Below, piece by piece: positions 52,983-61,717 of a DNA stretch of 64,000 nucleotides. The notes under the pieces are model-generated. The model did not search any database. It saw nothing but the letters and a program-made list of their open reading frames with translations, and was not told the origin of the DNA. The position numbers and the translations under genes are program-made. The DNA is taken from the NCBI RefSeq assembly GCF_001577365.1, contig NZ_CP014514.1, forward strand, positions 1-64,000, read 5' to 3'. The DNA is from Frondihabitans sp. PAMC 28766. Lineage in GTDB: Bacteria; Actinomycetota; Actinomycetes; Actinomycetales; Microbacteriaceae. Every line of letters begins with the position of its first letter. The stretch's first letter is position 1.

Positions 52983-54116
52983 ATGACCACTCTTGAAAAG
53001 CTTCCGACCCTGACAGTGCCGACTGCCATCAACCACAGGGAGCTGCCGGCCGGATTCCGCGGCACCACGTCCGGTGAGACAGCGAGACCCACCAGCACCT
53101 ACACGGCTCTTCTGGCCCAAGTCCGCGACGCAGGTCTGCTGAAAAGGCGCCGCGGTTTCTACATCACCGTCTTCGTGATCATCACACTGCTGCTTGCCGC
53201 CGCCGTTACCGGTTTCTTCCTCATCGGAACGTCCTGGTTTCAGCTGCTCATCGCCGCGGGAATCGGCCTCATCTTCACCCAGTACGGCTTCCTCGCCCAC
53301 GAAACAGCCCACCGTCAAGTGTTCGAATCCGGGAAAACTAGCGACCGCGTCGGCCGAATCCTCGCCTCCGGCGTCGTCGGCATGTCCTACGACTGGTGGA
53401 CCTCCAAACACACCAAGCACCACGGCAACCCCAACACGGTCGGCCGCGACAGCGACATCGCCGGCGGTCCCATCGCGTTCATCGAGCAAGACGCACCCCG
53501 CCAGCACAGGCTCTCCCGCTGGCTGACCCAGCGCCAGGGCTACGCCTTCTTCCCGATCCTCCTGCTCGAGGGCCTCAACCTGCACGTGACGTCGTACAAG
53601 ACGATGTTTGGCCGGAAGAAAGTCAACAAGAGGGCGTGGGAGATCGGTCTCGTGACGACGCGGTTCGCACTCTATCTCGGGGTGGTCTTCTGGTTTTTGC
53701 CCGTGGGGATGGCGTTTGCGTTCCTCGGCGTGCAACTGGCTGTCTTCGGGTTCTACCTCGGCGCCGCATTCGCACCGAACCACATCGGCATGCCAATCAT
53801 CCCGGAATCGTCCCGGGTCGACTTCCTCTCGAAACAGGTCCTCACCAGCCGCAACATCCGCGGATGGGGCATGACAACTGCCATGGGCGGCCTCAACTAC
53901 CAAGTCGAACACCACCTCTTTCCGAACATGCCCCGCCCGAACCTCCGCGCCGCCAACCGACTCGTGCAGGCGCACTGCGGCCAACAGAAAGTCCCCTACA
54001 CCGAGACCAACCTCAGGGACGCGTTCGGCATCGTCATCCGATACCTCAACAGGGTCGGCCTCGCCGCCCGGCAACCATTCGACTGCCCCATGGCAGCCGA
54101 ATATCGACCCCGATAA
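52983..54116 (+). CDS. Membrane fatty acid desaturase (acyl-lipid type)
   Basis: 377 residues. Three His boxes: GFLAHETAHR (HxxxH), TKHHGNPNTVG after SKH (HxxHH) and NYQVEHHLFPNMPRP (QxxHH). Hydrophobic pairs lie at residues ~65-110 and ~220-265. It belongs to the actinobacterial DesA3-like/linoleoyl-CoA desaturase group: a di-iron enzyme that introduces cis double bonds using oxygen and an electron donor. No ferredoxin or reductase gene nearby. The short 5' region (65 bases to the IS fragment) means its native promoter may have been replaced. It has no strong ribosome site. Confidence 0.9.
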   Translation: MTTLEKLPTLTVPTAINHRELPAGFRGTTSGETARPTSTYTALLAQVRDAGLLKRRRGFYITVFVIITLLLAAAVTGFFLIGTSWFQLLIAAGIGLIFTQYGFLAHETAHRQVFESGKTSDRVGRILASGVVGMSYDWWTSKHTKHHGNPNTVGRDSDIAGGPIAFIEQDAPRQHRLSRWLTQRQGYAFFPILLLEGLNLHVTSYKTMFGRKKVNKRAWEIGLVTTRFALYLGVVFWFLPVGMAFAFLGVQLAVFGFYLGAAFAPNHIGMPIIPESSRVDFLSKQVLTSRNIRGWGMTTAMGGLNYQVEHHLFPNMPRPNLRAANRLVQAHCGQQKVPYTETNLRDAFGIVIRYLNRVGLAARQPFDCPMAAEYRPR

Positions 54117-54385
54117 CCCGCCACAGCACCGCATCGATGAAAGCAACGCTCAGAGTCCTGCTTGCACCCGCGCACACGCAAAAGGAACGGTAGAGGTTGG
54201 TCACCGTGCCTGCCGACCCCGCCACTTACCGATCGTAGAAGACCGCGAGAGTCTCGTAGACGGTCGCTCGTTGACGCATCCCTTTCATCCTGATGCCTAC
54301 CGGGCGGGGGTCGGCGTGGTTTACTGAGGTGTCTTCTTCGGCAGGCGCGGCGGTGGGGCTCACCGTAACGAACCTCGGCATTTTT

Positions 54386-55825
54386 GGGCTCTCCTGTCGT
54401 ATCCGTGGGTTAAATCCGGCCGGGGAGTACTGGTTTGTGGCCGCCGAGGGAGAGCATGGCGAGGGCGATGAGTGCTTGGGGTGATTTGAATCCGAAGGCC
54501 ATGCGGGTCATCAGTCGGATTTTGGTATTCATGGATTCCACGCGACCGTTGGAGAGGCCGTGCTCGATGGAAGCGAGGATCGCGGCCCGGTGTTTGACGA
54601 TGCTGCGTTGGAGTGTCACGAACGCGGGGATCCGGGACCGGCGAGCCCAGGCCACCCATTTGTCGAGGGCTTCGGCAGCTTCGTGGTGGGGCAGTTTGAA
54701 GATCACGCGCAAACCTTCCTTGAGGTAGTAGGCCCGGCCGAGGGTGGGGTCGGTCTGCACGATCCAGGCGAGCTTGACCTTCTGCTTCTCGGTCAGGTTC
54801 TCCGGGTTCTTCCAGAGCGCGTAGCGGGAGTTCTTCACCCCGGCGGCGCGGGCGCTGTCCGGGCGGGCTGGCGCGTTTTTGGCGGGCCGCCCCCGAGGGC
54901 GCTGGGCCTCGTTCGTGCGGGCAGCTTTTCGGGCGTCATTCCACGCGGCCCGGCGCACCTCATCGAGGGCGTCGGTGGCCCATTTCACGACATGGAACGG
55001 GTCCGCGCAGCGGACCGCGTTCGGGCACTTCTGGGCCACAACAGCGGCGATCCAGGCGGCCCCGTCCGCGGAAACATGGGTGATCTGCGCCGAGCGTTCC
55101 GGGCCGAGCGCGTCGAAGAAGCTCGCCAGTGTGGCCTTGTCCTGACCCGGTGCCGCCCAGACCAGCCGACCCGAGTCGTGGTCGACGACGCAGGTCACAT
55201 ACTTGTGTCCACGCTTGTAGGAGATCTCATCGATGCCGATCCTGGTCAGCCCCGCGAACTGGTCATGGAGCTGGCCGGTATCGGCCCAGACCCGGGTGAT
55301 GATCGCCCCGACCGTGCGCCACGCGATCCGCATCAACACGGTGATCGCGGTCTTCGATGTTTGCGTGGCCAGCCACGCGACCTGATCGTCGAAGAAGCGG
55401 GTATGGCCGCTCTGGTGCCTGGCCCAGGGAACGGCCGCCACGATCACACCGTGGATGGAACACGTCACCCGTGGCGCGTCGGCCTCCAACACGACCTGAA
55501 TCGACCCGGCATCCAACGACCGCCAGCGCCGTCGCCCAGCACCTCCATCAAATCGTGGGCTGCGCTTTCGACACGACCCGCAGCGGTTCCGCATCGATAC
55601 GGTCGGCCGCACCGAGGCAACCAGAATCCCGCTCACCACATCGAGATCGATGCCCTCCACGATCGTTTTCTCGACACCGAGCAGAGCCCGCCATATCGTG
55701 AGAGATCGCACGCCGTTTTTCCGTTCTAAAGTCTCTGTTCTTTTGACAGTCAGAAACCTAGACGGACAGCGGCGTGCGGCCGTTAAGGCACCCCGAAACG
55801 ACCCACGGTTACGTCACAAGAGCCC
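54386..55825 (-). mobile_element. ISL3-family insertion sequence, copy 1
   Basis: Ends GGGCTCTCCTGTCGTATCCG (left) and, reverse-complemented, GGGCTCTTGTGACGTAACCG (right), each followed by TGGGT. Copy 2 at 59283-60733 is in inverted orientation. No clear 8-bp duplication at either copy. Confidence 0.87.
54410..55711 (-). CDS. ISL3-family transposase, copy 1
   Basis: 433 residues. N-terminal zinc-finger-like CGSCRKRSPRFDGGAGRRRW, helix-turn-helix, then the DDE_Tnp_ISL3 domain: RIGIDEISYKRGHKYVTCVV (first Asp), ITHVSADGAAWIAAVVAQKC (second Asp) and GLSNGRVESMNTKIRLMTRM (Glu). Intact. Confidence 0.93.
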   Translation of the reverse strand: MRSLTIWRALLGVEKTIVEGIDLDVVSGILVASVRPTVSMRNRCGSCRKRSPRFDGGAGRRRWRSLDAGSIQVVLEADAPRVTCSIHGVIVAAVPWARHQSGHTRFFDDQVAWLATQTSKTAITVLMRIAWRTVGAIITRVWADTGQLHDQFAGLTRIGIDEISYKRGHKYVTCVVDHDSGRLVWAAPGQDKATLASFFDALGPERSAQITHVSADGAAWIAAVVAQKCPNAVRCADPFHVVKWATDALDEVRRAAWNDARKAARTNEAQRPRGRPAKNAPARPDSARAAGVKNSRYALWKNPENLTEKQKVKLAWIVQTDPTLGRAYYLKEGLRVIFKLPHHEAAEALDKWVAWARRSRIPAFVTLQRSIVKHRAAILASIEHGLSNGRVESMNTKIRLMTRMAFGFKSPQALIALAMLSLGGHKPVLPGRI

Positions 55826-55919
55826 AAAAGAGCGGCGAAGTTCACACGGTAAGCCCTTGCACCGATAGTCATCACGTCGATCGGGGTCCCGCGAAGGCCT
55901 CCCCCATCAGCGGTCCCTG

Positions 55920-55932
55920 GAGAATTCGGAGC
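55920..55932. repeat. Left inverted repeat flanking the WYL-VOC pair
   Basis: GAGAATTCGGAGC, a perfect inverse of 57508-57520. It sits inside a local hairpin (GGAGAA at 55919 with TTCTCC about 20 bases on). Confidence 0.5.
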
Positions 55933-55984
55933 TCAGAGTTGGGTGTTCTCCAAATCCACACGCCTGGTGGCAGATAATTGCCCG

Positions 55985-56683
55985 GTGAACCGGACCGATC
56001 GCCTCTACGGCCTCGTTGAGGAGCTGCGGGCGGTGTCGCCTCGGCCGTGTAGTGCTCGACGGCTCGCTGACCGGTTCGAGGTGTCCGTGAGGACGATCGA
56101 GCGTGACCTTGCTGCGTTGCAACAAACAGGTTTACCGATCTGGGCAGAGCCTGGCAGGACCGGCGGGTACGTCATCGACGCCTCCGCCACGCTCGGCCCC
56201 GCGGGGTTCACGTTGGACGAAACCCTCGCAGTGTTGATCGGTCTCGGTGGCCTCAGACACAGCCCGTTCCGACACGCTGCCCGGACCGCCGCCCGCAAGA
56301 CCCTCGCGGTGATGCCCGACGGTGACGCTGCACGAGCTACCGCCCTCGCCTCCCGGGTTCACTTCCTCGAAGACACCGAGGACTCCGCTGCCCCGGCGGA
56401 GTTCGCTGCCGCGCTTCGAGCTGATCGTGTGGTGAGGCTTCACTACCAAGACAGGACCGGCAAGGAGTCGGTGCGCGAAGTCGAGCCGCTGGGTTCGATC
56501 GGTAAAGAGGGGCAGTGGTACCTCATCGCCTGGTGCCGACTCCGAAACAGCATCCGGGCATTCCGCGGCGACCGGATGCTGTCTGTTGAGGTGACCGACG
56601 AGCGGCCCGAGCGGCGCTCACTCCGGCCCGAGGACCTCGCCATCGAGTTCGGGCGTCTGCGGTCAGTGATCGACCACGACTAA
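55985..56683 (+). CDS. WYL-domain transcriptional regulator (YafY-type)
   Basis: 232 residues from GTG 55985. N-terminal DeoR-like helix-turn-helix: RTDRLYGLVEELRAVSPRP, SARRLADRFEVSVRTIERDL and GLPIWAEPGRTGGYVID. C-terminal WYL domain: VVRLHYQDRTGKESVREVEP, LGSIGKEGQWYLIAWCRLRN and IRAFRGDRM. WYL domains sense ligands such as nucleotides or oligonucleotides. The gene precedes a VOC protein in the same direction with 99 bases between, a common pairing, so it probably controls it. Confidence 0.9.
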   Translation: MNRTDRLYGLVEELRAVSPRPCSARRLADRFEVSVRTIERDLAALQQTGLPIWAEPGRTGGYVIDASATLGPAGFTLDETLAVLIGLGGLRHSPFRHAARTAARKTLAVMPDGDAARATALASRVHFLEDTEDSAAPAEFAAALRADRVVRLHYQDRTGKESVREVEPLGSIGKEGQWYLIAWCRLRNSIRAFRGDRMLSVEVTDERPERRSLRPEDLAIEFGRLRSVIDHD

Positions 56684-56782
56684 CGCGGTACGGCGACGAA
56701 TCTTCGAAACACCGACAGGACGTTGTCGCAGTAATCGGCAAGCATGGTCCCTCCACGTCACCCACACCCCAGGAGGTATCCC

Positions 56783-57154
56783 ATGTCGTTCGCATCCATC
56801 CGCATCGTCACCGACAATCTCGACGGGCTCGTCGCTTTTTATGAACGAGTCACCGGACAGCAAGCCGAACGCCCCGCGCCGATCTTCGCGCAGTTCAGCG
56901 GGCCCGGCGCAAACCTCGCGATCGCGAGCACCGCGACAGTCGCGATGCTCGACGGCGCGATGACTCCTGAAACGAACCGATCGGTGTTCATCGAGTTTGA
57001 AGTCATCGACGTCGACGATGCCTTCGCCACGTTGCAGCCCGAACCCAAAGACGTTGTCCTCGCGCCGACGACAATGCCCTGGGGGAACCGTTCGGCCCTT
57101 ATCCGCGACCCGGACGGCAACGTCGTCAACCTGTTCACTAAGCCCACTACCTGA
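56783..57154 (+). CDS. VOC-superfamily (glyoxalase/bleomycin-resistance-like) protein
   Basis: 123 residues from ATG 56783; CCAGGAGG lies six bases upstream. Paired beta-alpha-beta-beta-beta units: SFASIRIVTDNLDGLVAFYE, APIFAQFSGPGANLAIAST, then NRSVFIEFEVIDVDDAFATL and WGNRSALIRDPDGNVVNLFT. Metal ligands are not certain. Members detoxify dicarbonyls, bind antibiotics or act on aromatic rings; the role here is unknown. Confidence 0.88.
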   Translation: MSFASIRIVTDNLDGLVAFYERVTGQQAERPAPIFAQFSGPGANLAIASTATVAMLDGAMTPETNRSVFIEFEVIDVDDAFATLQPEPKDVVLAPTTMPWGNRSALIRDPDGNVVNLFTKPTT

Positions 57155-57714
57155 ACAAGGAACACAGCACACACATACAGGAACTTGGGTGCTGTCAATG
57201 TTCGTCATTGAGTGCCCAGGGGGCCGTATTTTCGGGGCTTGTGCACAAATCAGCGGACATTGAAGTGTCCGTGATTCCCTTCACCAATCAACGGGTTCAT
57301 GTCGCCGCCCACGGGCCGGGGCACGAGCCGGCACGAGGTCGTCGTCGGCCGTGACGGAAGGCATCGGCCGCGTATCAGCAGGAAGGACACTCACGACCGC
57401 GACCAGGTCTGCCTCTCCGGGGCCGTCGGCATCGCCAGCTTCAACAGTGTCAACCCCAGCACGGAGGTAGGGGGGCGTTTGAGAATTTGGGGATTGGAGT
57501 ACTCGAGGCTCCGAATTCTCAAGCGACCCCAACGATGACACTTTCCGGCACACGGCCGTGACCCTCGCCACCCGATGACCCGCCGGGCCACCACTCCCTA
57601 ATTGACGGTCAAGGCCATCTCGAGCGTTACAGACCTGCCGGATTACGCGAACGGTTCCGTAACAGCGTCAACGAACCTCACCTGAGCGCGGTTTCGCAAC
57701 CGGCTGTGGGTGAG
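57155..57714. other. Non-coding region with REP-like palindromes
   Basis: About 560 bases. No convincing gene. GGACA/TGTCC dyad at 57255-57270. A stronger palindrome at ~57479-57522 pairs TTGAGAATTTGG with the complement of CCGAATTCTCAA and includes the right inverted repeat listed separately. Confidence 0.5.
57508..57520. repeat. Right inverted repeat flanking the WYL-VOC pair
   Basis: GCTCCGAATTCTC, inverse of 55920-55932. It is also one arm of a local hairpin with GAGAATTTGG at 57481. Confidence 0.5.
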
Positions 57715-58737
57715 TCAGCGGATGGTTCGGCGTGCGAGAAGTCGCTCCCAGTTGCCGGAGCCGATAGCGTCGCGCTGATCGGGGCTGATCGGGGCGTTGT
57801 CGAGGAACCGGCGGGCGGCGCCGCCGGAGTTGTCGATGTAGGGGTAGTCGACAGCGCTCATGATCCGGTCGGCGCCGATCACTTCGATGCTCCAGCGCAA
57901 ATACCGGTCAGAGAGCAGCCCGCTGCCCGTCACCCACAGGTTTTCGCGGGCGTAATCCGCCAACGGTCGGTCGAGGTGTGCCCCCATGGCGTCGATCATC
58001 TGCTGAGTGCGCTCTAAATAGAACAGGATCACTTCGCCCCAGTGTCCGGTGACGACCTGCAGTTGGGGGTACCGGTCGAAGACGCCGGCGAAAATCATCC
58101 GCAGGATCTGCATCCCGGTCTCGTAGTGCCAGCCGATGCCGGGGTTTCCCAGAATGAAGTCGACTGCCTGTCCGAAGCCGGAGTAGTACGCCTCGAGCAC
58201 AGGCTCGGACGGTGTTTGTGGATGGAAGTACAGTGGGACGCCGAGGCGTTCGGCCGTCGCGTAGAGGTTGTCGAACTGTCTCGCATCGGCGTTCGTCGTG
58301 CCGGTCCGACCGTTGATCAGGGCACCAACGAAGCCGAGCTCGGTAACTGCTCGCTCGAGTTCGGCGGCGGCCGCATCGGGGTCCGGGGTGGGCAGGGCGG
58401 CGAAGCCTTGGAAGCGGTCCGGGTGCTTGGAGATCGCAGCGGCGAGTGCGTCGTTGGCATCGCGGGCCACCGGGGTGGCGTTGGCCGGGTCGAGAGACTG
58501 CACGCCCGGGGAGTTCAGTGACAGCACTTGAACGTCGACACCCTGGTCATCCATCGCGGCGATGCGATCCTCCCCAATTTCGAGCAGGTGCAGGGAGATC
58601 TTGTCATCATCGGCGCCGCCGCTGATTGTCATTCGCCCAGGCGGCAACGCCTGCCAGGCCTTCACGACGTCGGGTGTGACGAAGTGCTCTTCCAGGGCGA
58701 TGATGCGCGTCGCCGGGCGGGGTGGCATGTCGGTCAT
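57715..58737 (-). CDS. Amidohydrolase_2 family enzyme (gamma-resorcylate decarboxylase-like)
   Basis: 340 residues. Metal-site motifs: IIALEEHFVTPDVV (Glu-x-His as in gamma-resorcylate decarboxylase rather than His-x-His), VPLYFHPQTP (His), VVTGHWGEVILFYLER (His) and IMSAVDYPYIDN (catalytic/metal Asp). TIM-barrel, cytoplasmic. Likely a nonoxidative decarboxylase or hydrolase of a hydroxylated aromatic acid. Its ATG overlaps the stop of the DUF2316 gene (ATGA). A decayed relative opens the window (1-672). Confidence 0.88.
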   Translation of the reverse strand: MTDMPPRPATRIIALEEHFVTPDVVKAWQALPPGRMTISGGADDDKISLHLLEIGEDRIAAMDDQGVDVQVLSLNSPGVQSLDPANATPVARDANDALAAAISKHPDRFQGFAALPTPDPDAAAAELERAVTELGFVGALINGRTGTTNADARQFDNLYATAERLGVPLYFHPQTPSEPVLEAYYSGFGQAVDFILGNPGIGWHYETGMQILRMIFAGVFDRYPQLQVVTGHWGEVILFYLERTQQMIDAMGAHLDRPLADYARENLWVTGSGLLSDRYLRWSIEVIGADRIMSAVDYPYIDNSGGAARRFLDNAPISPDQRDAIGSGNWERLLARRTIR

Positions 58738-59048
58738 GGGGTGGTTCCTTTCGTGATGGTGTCGACGTCGTACAGACCGAACCAGGCTTCGGCGTTACTA
58801 CGCGCATGCTCGGTGAGAGTCGAGTAGGGCAGCGGTATCAGACCGGCGGCGGCGACCACCCGGTCGAGGTAGTCGCGGACGAGCCAGACGTCGCGAGGGT
58901 CCGTGCCGGCGACATCCAACGCGGAAGTCGTCTGGATCGTGTCCCAGCCGAGAGCGCGGCCGACTTCCTCAAGGGTGAAGCGTGACAGGCGAAGGTTGGC
59001 GTGCAACTCGTCCCGTGTCTGCGCCTGTTCAGATCGGTTCAGCGACAA
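58734..59048 (-). CDS. DUF2316 family protein (helix-turn-helix-like)
   Basis: 104 residues. The DUF2316 pattern is visible: SLNRSEQAQTRDELHANLRL, SRFTLEEVGRALGWDTIQTT, DVWLVRDYLDRVVAAAGLIP and NAEAWFGLYDVD. The helical N-terminus resembles a degenerate helix-turn-helix. The family frequently accompanies oxidoreductases or decarboxylases and may regulate them. Translationally coupled to the amidohydrolase. Confidence 0.85.
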   Translation of the reverse strand: MSLNRSEQAQTRDELHANLRLSRFTLEEVGRALGWDTIQTTSALDVAGTDPRDVWLVRDYLDRVVAAAGLIPLPYSTLTEHARSNAEAWFGLYDVDTITKGTTP

Positions 59049-59088
59049 GAGGCCCTCTTTTCGGTCACCCTCAGTGTGCTCCCCACGG

Positions 59089-59120
59089 TCAGGCAGCTGC
59101 TACACGGATCAGGCAGCTGC
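59089..59120. promoter_or_regulatory. Direct repeat upstream of the DUF2316-amidohydrolase operon
   Basis: TCAGGCAGCTGC at 59089-59100 and again at 59109-59120, repeat period 20 bp (two helical turns), 41 bases upstream of the DUF2316 start. It contains CAGCTG dyads. Suggests a regulator binding site. Confidence 0.5.
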
Positions 59121-59282
59121 AGCAACATTGCCAAAAGGCCGGGGGCTCGCCGCGCAGGGCATGTCTTATGACCGGTTCCAAGGTGCCGGGGGGCAGTGGG
59201 CTTGAGGAGATCTTGAGCGGCGCCTGACCCCGCGGCAAGGCAGTGCTATGTCAGACCCGAGGCGCCCCTGATACGGGAAAAC

Positions 59283-60733
59283 GGGCTCTTGTGACGTAAC
59301 CGTGGGTCGTTTCGGGGTGCCTTAACGGCCGCACGCCGCTGTCCGTCTAGGTTTCTGACTGTCAAAAGAACAGAGACTTTAGAACGGAAAAACGGCGTGC
59401 GATCTCTCACGATATGGCGGGCTCTGCTCGGTGTCGAGAAAACGATCGTGGAGGGCATCGATCTCGATGTGGTGAGCGGGATTCTGGTTGCCTCGGTGCG
59501 GCCGACCGTATCGATGCGGAACCGCTGCGGGTCGTGTCGAAAGCGCAGCCCACGATTTGATGGAGGTGCTGGGCGACGGCGCTGGCGGTCGTTGGATGCC
59601 GGGTCGATTCAGGTCGTGTTGGAGGCCGACGCGCCACGGGTGACGTGTTCCATCCACGGTGTGATCGTGGCGGCCGTTCCCTGGGCCAGGCACCAGAGCG
59701 GCCATACCCGCTTCTTCGACGATCAGGTCGCGTGGCTGGCCACGCAAACGTCGAAGACCGCGATCACCGTGTTGATGCGGATCGCGTGGCGCACGGTCGG
59801 GGCGATCATCACCCGGGTCTGGGCCGATACCGGCCAGCTCCATGACCAGTTCGCGGGGCTGACCAGGATCGGCATCGATGAGATCTCCTACAAGCGTGGA
59901 CACAAGTATGTGACCTGCGTCATCGACCACGACTCGGGTCGGCTGGTCTGGGCGGCACCGGGTCAGGACAAGGCCACACTGGCGAGCTTCTTCGACGCGC
60001 TCGGCCCGGAACGCTCGGCGCAGATCACCCATGTTTCCGCGGACGGGGCCGCCTGGATCGCCGCTGTTGTGGCCCAGCGCTGCCCGAACGCGGTCCGCTG
60101 CGCGGTCCGCTGCGCGGACCCGTTCCATGTCGTGAAATGGGCCACCGACGCCCTCGATGAGGTGCGCCGGGCCGCGTGGAATGACGCCCGAAAAGCTGCC
60201 CGCACGAACGAGGCCCAGCGCCCTCGGGGGCGGCCCGCCAAAAACGCGCCAGCCCGCCCGGACAGCGCCCGCGCCGCCGGGGTGAAGAACTCCCGCTACG
60301 CGCTCTGGAAGAACCCGGAGAACCTGACCGAGAAGCAGAAGGTCAAGCTCGCCTGGATCGTGCAGACCGACCCCACCCTCGGCCGGGCCTACTACCTCAA
60401 GGAAGGTTTGCGCGTGATCTTCAAACTGCCCCACCACGAAGCTGCCGAAGCCCTCGACAAATGGGTGGCCTGGGCTCGCCGGTCCCGGATCCCCGCGTTC
60501 GTGACACTCCAACGCAGCATCGTCAAACACCGGGCCGCGATCCTCGCTTCCATCGAGCACGGCCTCTCCAACGGTCGCGTGGAATCCATGAATACCAAAA
60601 TCCGACTGATGACCCGCATGGCCTTCGGATTCAAATCACCCCAAGCACTCATCGCCCTCGCCATGCTCTCCCTCGGCGGCCACAAACCAGTACTCCCCGG
60701 CCGGATTTAACCCACGGAAGAGTCAGGAGAGCC
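59283..60733 (+). mobile_element. ISL3-family insertion sequence, copy 2 (inverted)
   Basis: Nearly identical to copy 1 but inverted and 11-12 bp longer because of a tandem duplication in the gene. Its right terminal repeat reads, reverse-complemented, GGCTCTCCTGACTCTTCCG, differing from copy 1 at a few inner positions. Confidence 0.87.
59397..60710 (+). CDS. ISL3-family transposase, copy 2
   Basis: 437 residues, the same as copy 1 apart from two substitutions (VVDH to VIDH, AQKC to AQRC) and a four-residue insertion (VRCA repeated) caused by a 12-bp tandem duplication at about 60090-60115. The catalytic residues are unaffected; the insertion is between the second Asp and the DPFHVVKWATDAL segment. 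Confidence 0.93.
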   Translation: MRSLTIWRALLGVEKTIVEGIDLDVVSGILVASVRPTVSMRNRCGSCRKRSPRFDGGAGRRRWRSLDAGSIQVVLEADAPRVTCSIHGVIVAAVPWARHQSGHTRFFDDQVAWLATQTSKTAITVLMRIAWRTVGAIITRVWADTGQLHDQFAGLTRIGIDEISYKRGHKYVTCVIDHDSGRLVWAAPGQDKATLASFFDALGPERSAQITHVSADGAAWIAAVVAQRCPNAVRCAVRCADPFHVVKWATDALDEVRRAAWNDARKAARTNEAQRPRGRPAKNAPARPDSARAAGVKNSRYALWKNPENLTEKQKVKLAWIVQTDPTLGRAYYLKEGLRVIFKLPHHEAAEALDKWVAWARRSRIPAFVTLQRSIVKHRAAILASIEHGLSNGRVESMNTKIRLMTRMAFGFKSPQALIALAMLSLGGHKPVLPGRI

Positions 60734-61054
60734 TCAAAAACGCTCAAATGCGACTCCTGGCTAGGATCTCCACTTTCCGCGGCGGCGACACCGACGGATT
60801 GAGATTGGGGTAACGTCCCCGGTTGTGGTGGAGTTTCTCGCACACCGTGTGGGGTGTGAACTTTACCGCTCTTTGGCGGTGTTCTGGGATCGCAATGTGA
60901 CGGTCTGTCCCGAGGGTGCCAATTTCGGGGCGTGGCCGCGGGCATTCAGAGTTTGTGGTGTTTGGAGTCCGGTGCCTAGACGGTCGGTTTTTGTCCCTGA
61001 CAGTAGAAAGTTCAGCCTGTGAAGGCGTCGCTGGCCGGCTGCGAGACGTGTAGG
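60734..61054. other. Intergenic, no gene recognised
   Basis: About 320 bases. A stretch near 60858-60880 (GTGAACTTTACCGCTCTTTGG) is, inverted, similar to the sequence just right of ISL3 copy 1 (AAAAGAGCGGCGAAGTTCAC at 55826), so both flanks may derive from one repeat. No coding signal. Confidence 0.4.
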
Positions 61055-61717
61055 TCATCGGTCCTGGGCGTCACTGCCGTCAGCGGGACGTCCTCTACCT
61101 CGGCGAGCAACAATCTGACCGGCGATGATTCCTGCCGCGAGGAGGACGAGAGGTTTCAGACCAAGTTGCGGCGTGAGCAGGGTTAGGGCGAACGCGGCTG
61201 CGACGGATGCGGTGCTGATGCTGGCGCTGATAAGTCCGGGGCGGAGGTTGACGTTTTTAGCTTGGAGGGCGGGTGTGCGGTAGACGATCGCGTATTCGAC
61301 GAGGAGGGCGCTAGAGGCCAGCAGGAGGGTGCCTGCGTATACGGCGGAGTTGGGGAAGATGACGTCGTTGACGGATGCCAGGACATCCATGGGGAAGGGG
61401 ATGAAGACGATGCTGAGCAGCCAGACCATCTGTGTCCACAGGAGTGCCCCGGTGTAAGCGATGACGTCTCGGTAGAGGCGGTGACTTCCGACCCAGAGGA
61501 TCGCGATGACGAAGAAGGTGATGAGGAAGGTGATGAATTTCGACTCGTGGTCGGTGATGATCGTGAGGACATTTTCGCCGTGGGACCCGGTGGCGAGGGC
61601 GGTGATGGGAAAGATCAGCAGGGTGATGGCAATGGCGACGACACCATCGCTGAGGGCGTTAAGCCTCTCGAATCCGCGTTCGAACACGTTTTGCGCCGGG
61701 TTCGGTGTCTTGGTCAT
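61055..61717 (-). CDS. TMEM175-like (DUF1211) potassium channel protein
   Basis: 220 residues with about six membrane helices. The signature FERLNALSDGVVAIAITLL (R..x-SDG in helix 1) is that of TMEM175 family channels, followed by ITFLITFFVIAILWVGSHRL and a later ALLVEYAIVYRTPALQAKNV. Conducts potassium (leak-type) across the plasma membrane. Its ATG overlaps the stop of the response regulator (ATGA), placing it in the two-component operon. Confidence 0.88.
   Translation of the reverse strand: MTKTPNPAQNVFERGFERLNALSDGVVAIAITLLIFPITALATGSHGENVLTIITDHESKFITFLITFFVIAILWVGSHRLYRDVIAYTGALLWTQMVWLLSIVFIPFPMDVLASVNDVIFPNSAVYAGTLLLASSALLVEYAIVYRTPALQAKNVNLRPGLISASISTASVAAAFALTLLTPQLGLKPLVLLAAGIIAGQIVARRGRGRPADGSDAQDR

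Noticed and set aside
52920..54146. Minus-strand frame running from the IS fragment through the whole desaturase
   Set aside because: Only the part below 52917 matches an integrase; the rest is antisense to a clear desaturase.
54225..54290. Minus-strand peptide beginning MKGMRQRATVYETLAVFYD
   Set aside because: Only 20 codons with no family match; could be a gene relic but cannot be supported.
54560..55729. 389-codon plus-strand frame across the ISL3 element, and its mirror at 59379-60560
   Set aside because: Exact antisense of an intact ISL3 transposase; no independent support.
59275..60741. 8-bp target duplication around ISL3 copy 2 (GGGAAAAC / TCAAAAAC)
   Set aside because: Only the last five bases agree; could be chance in an A-rich context.
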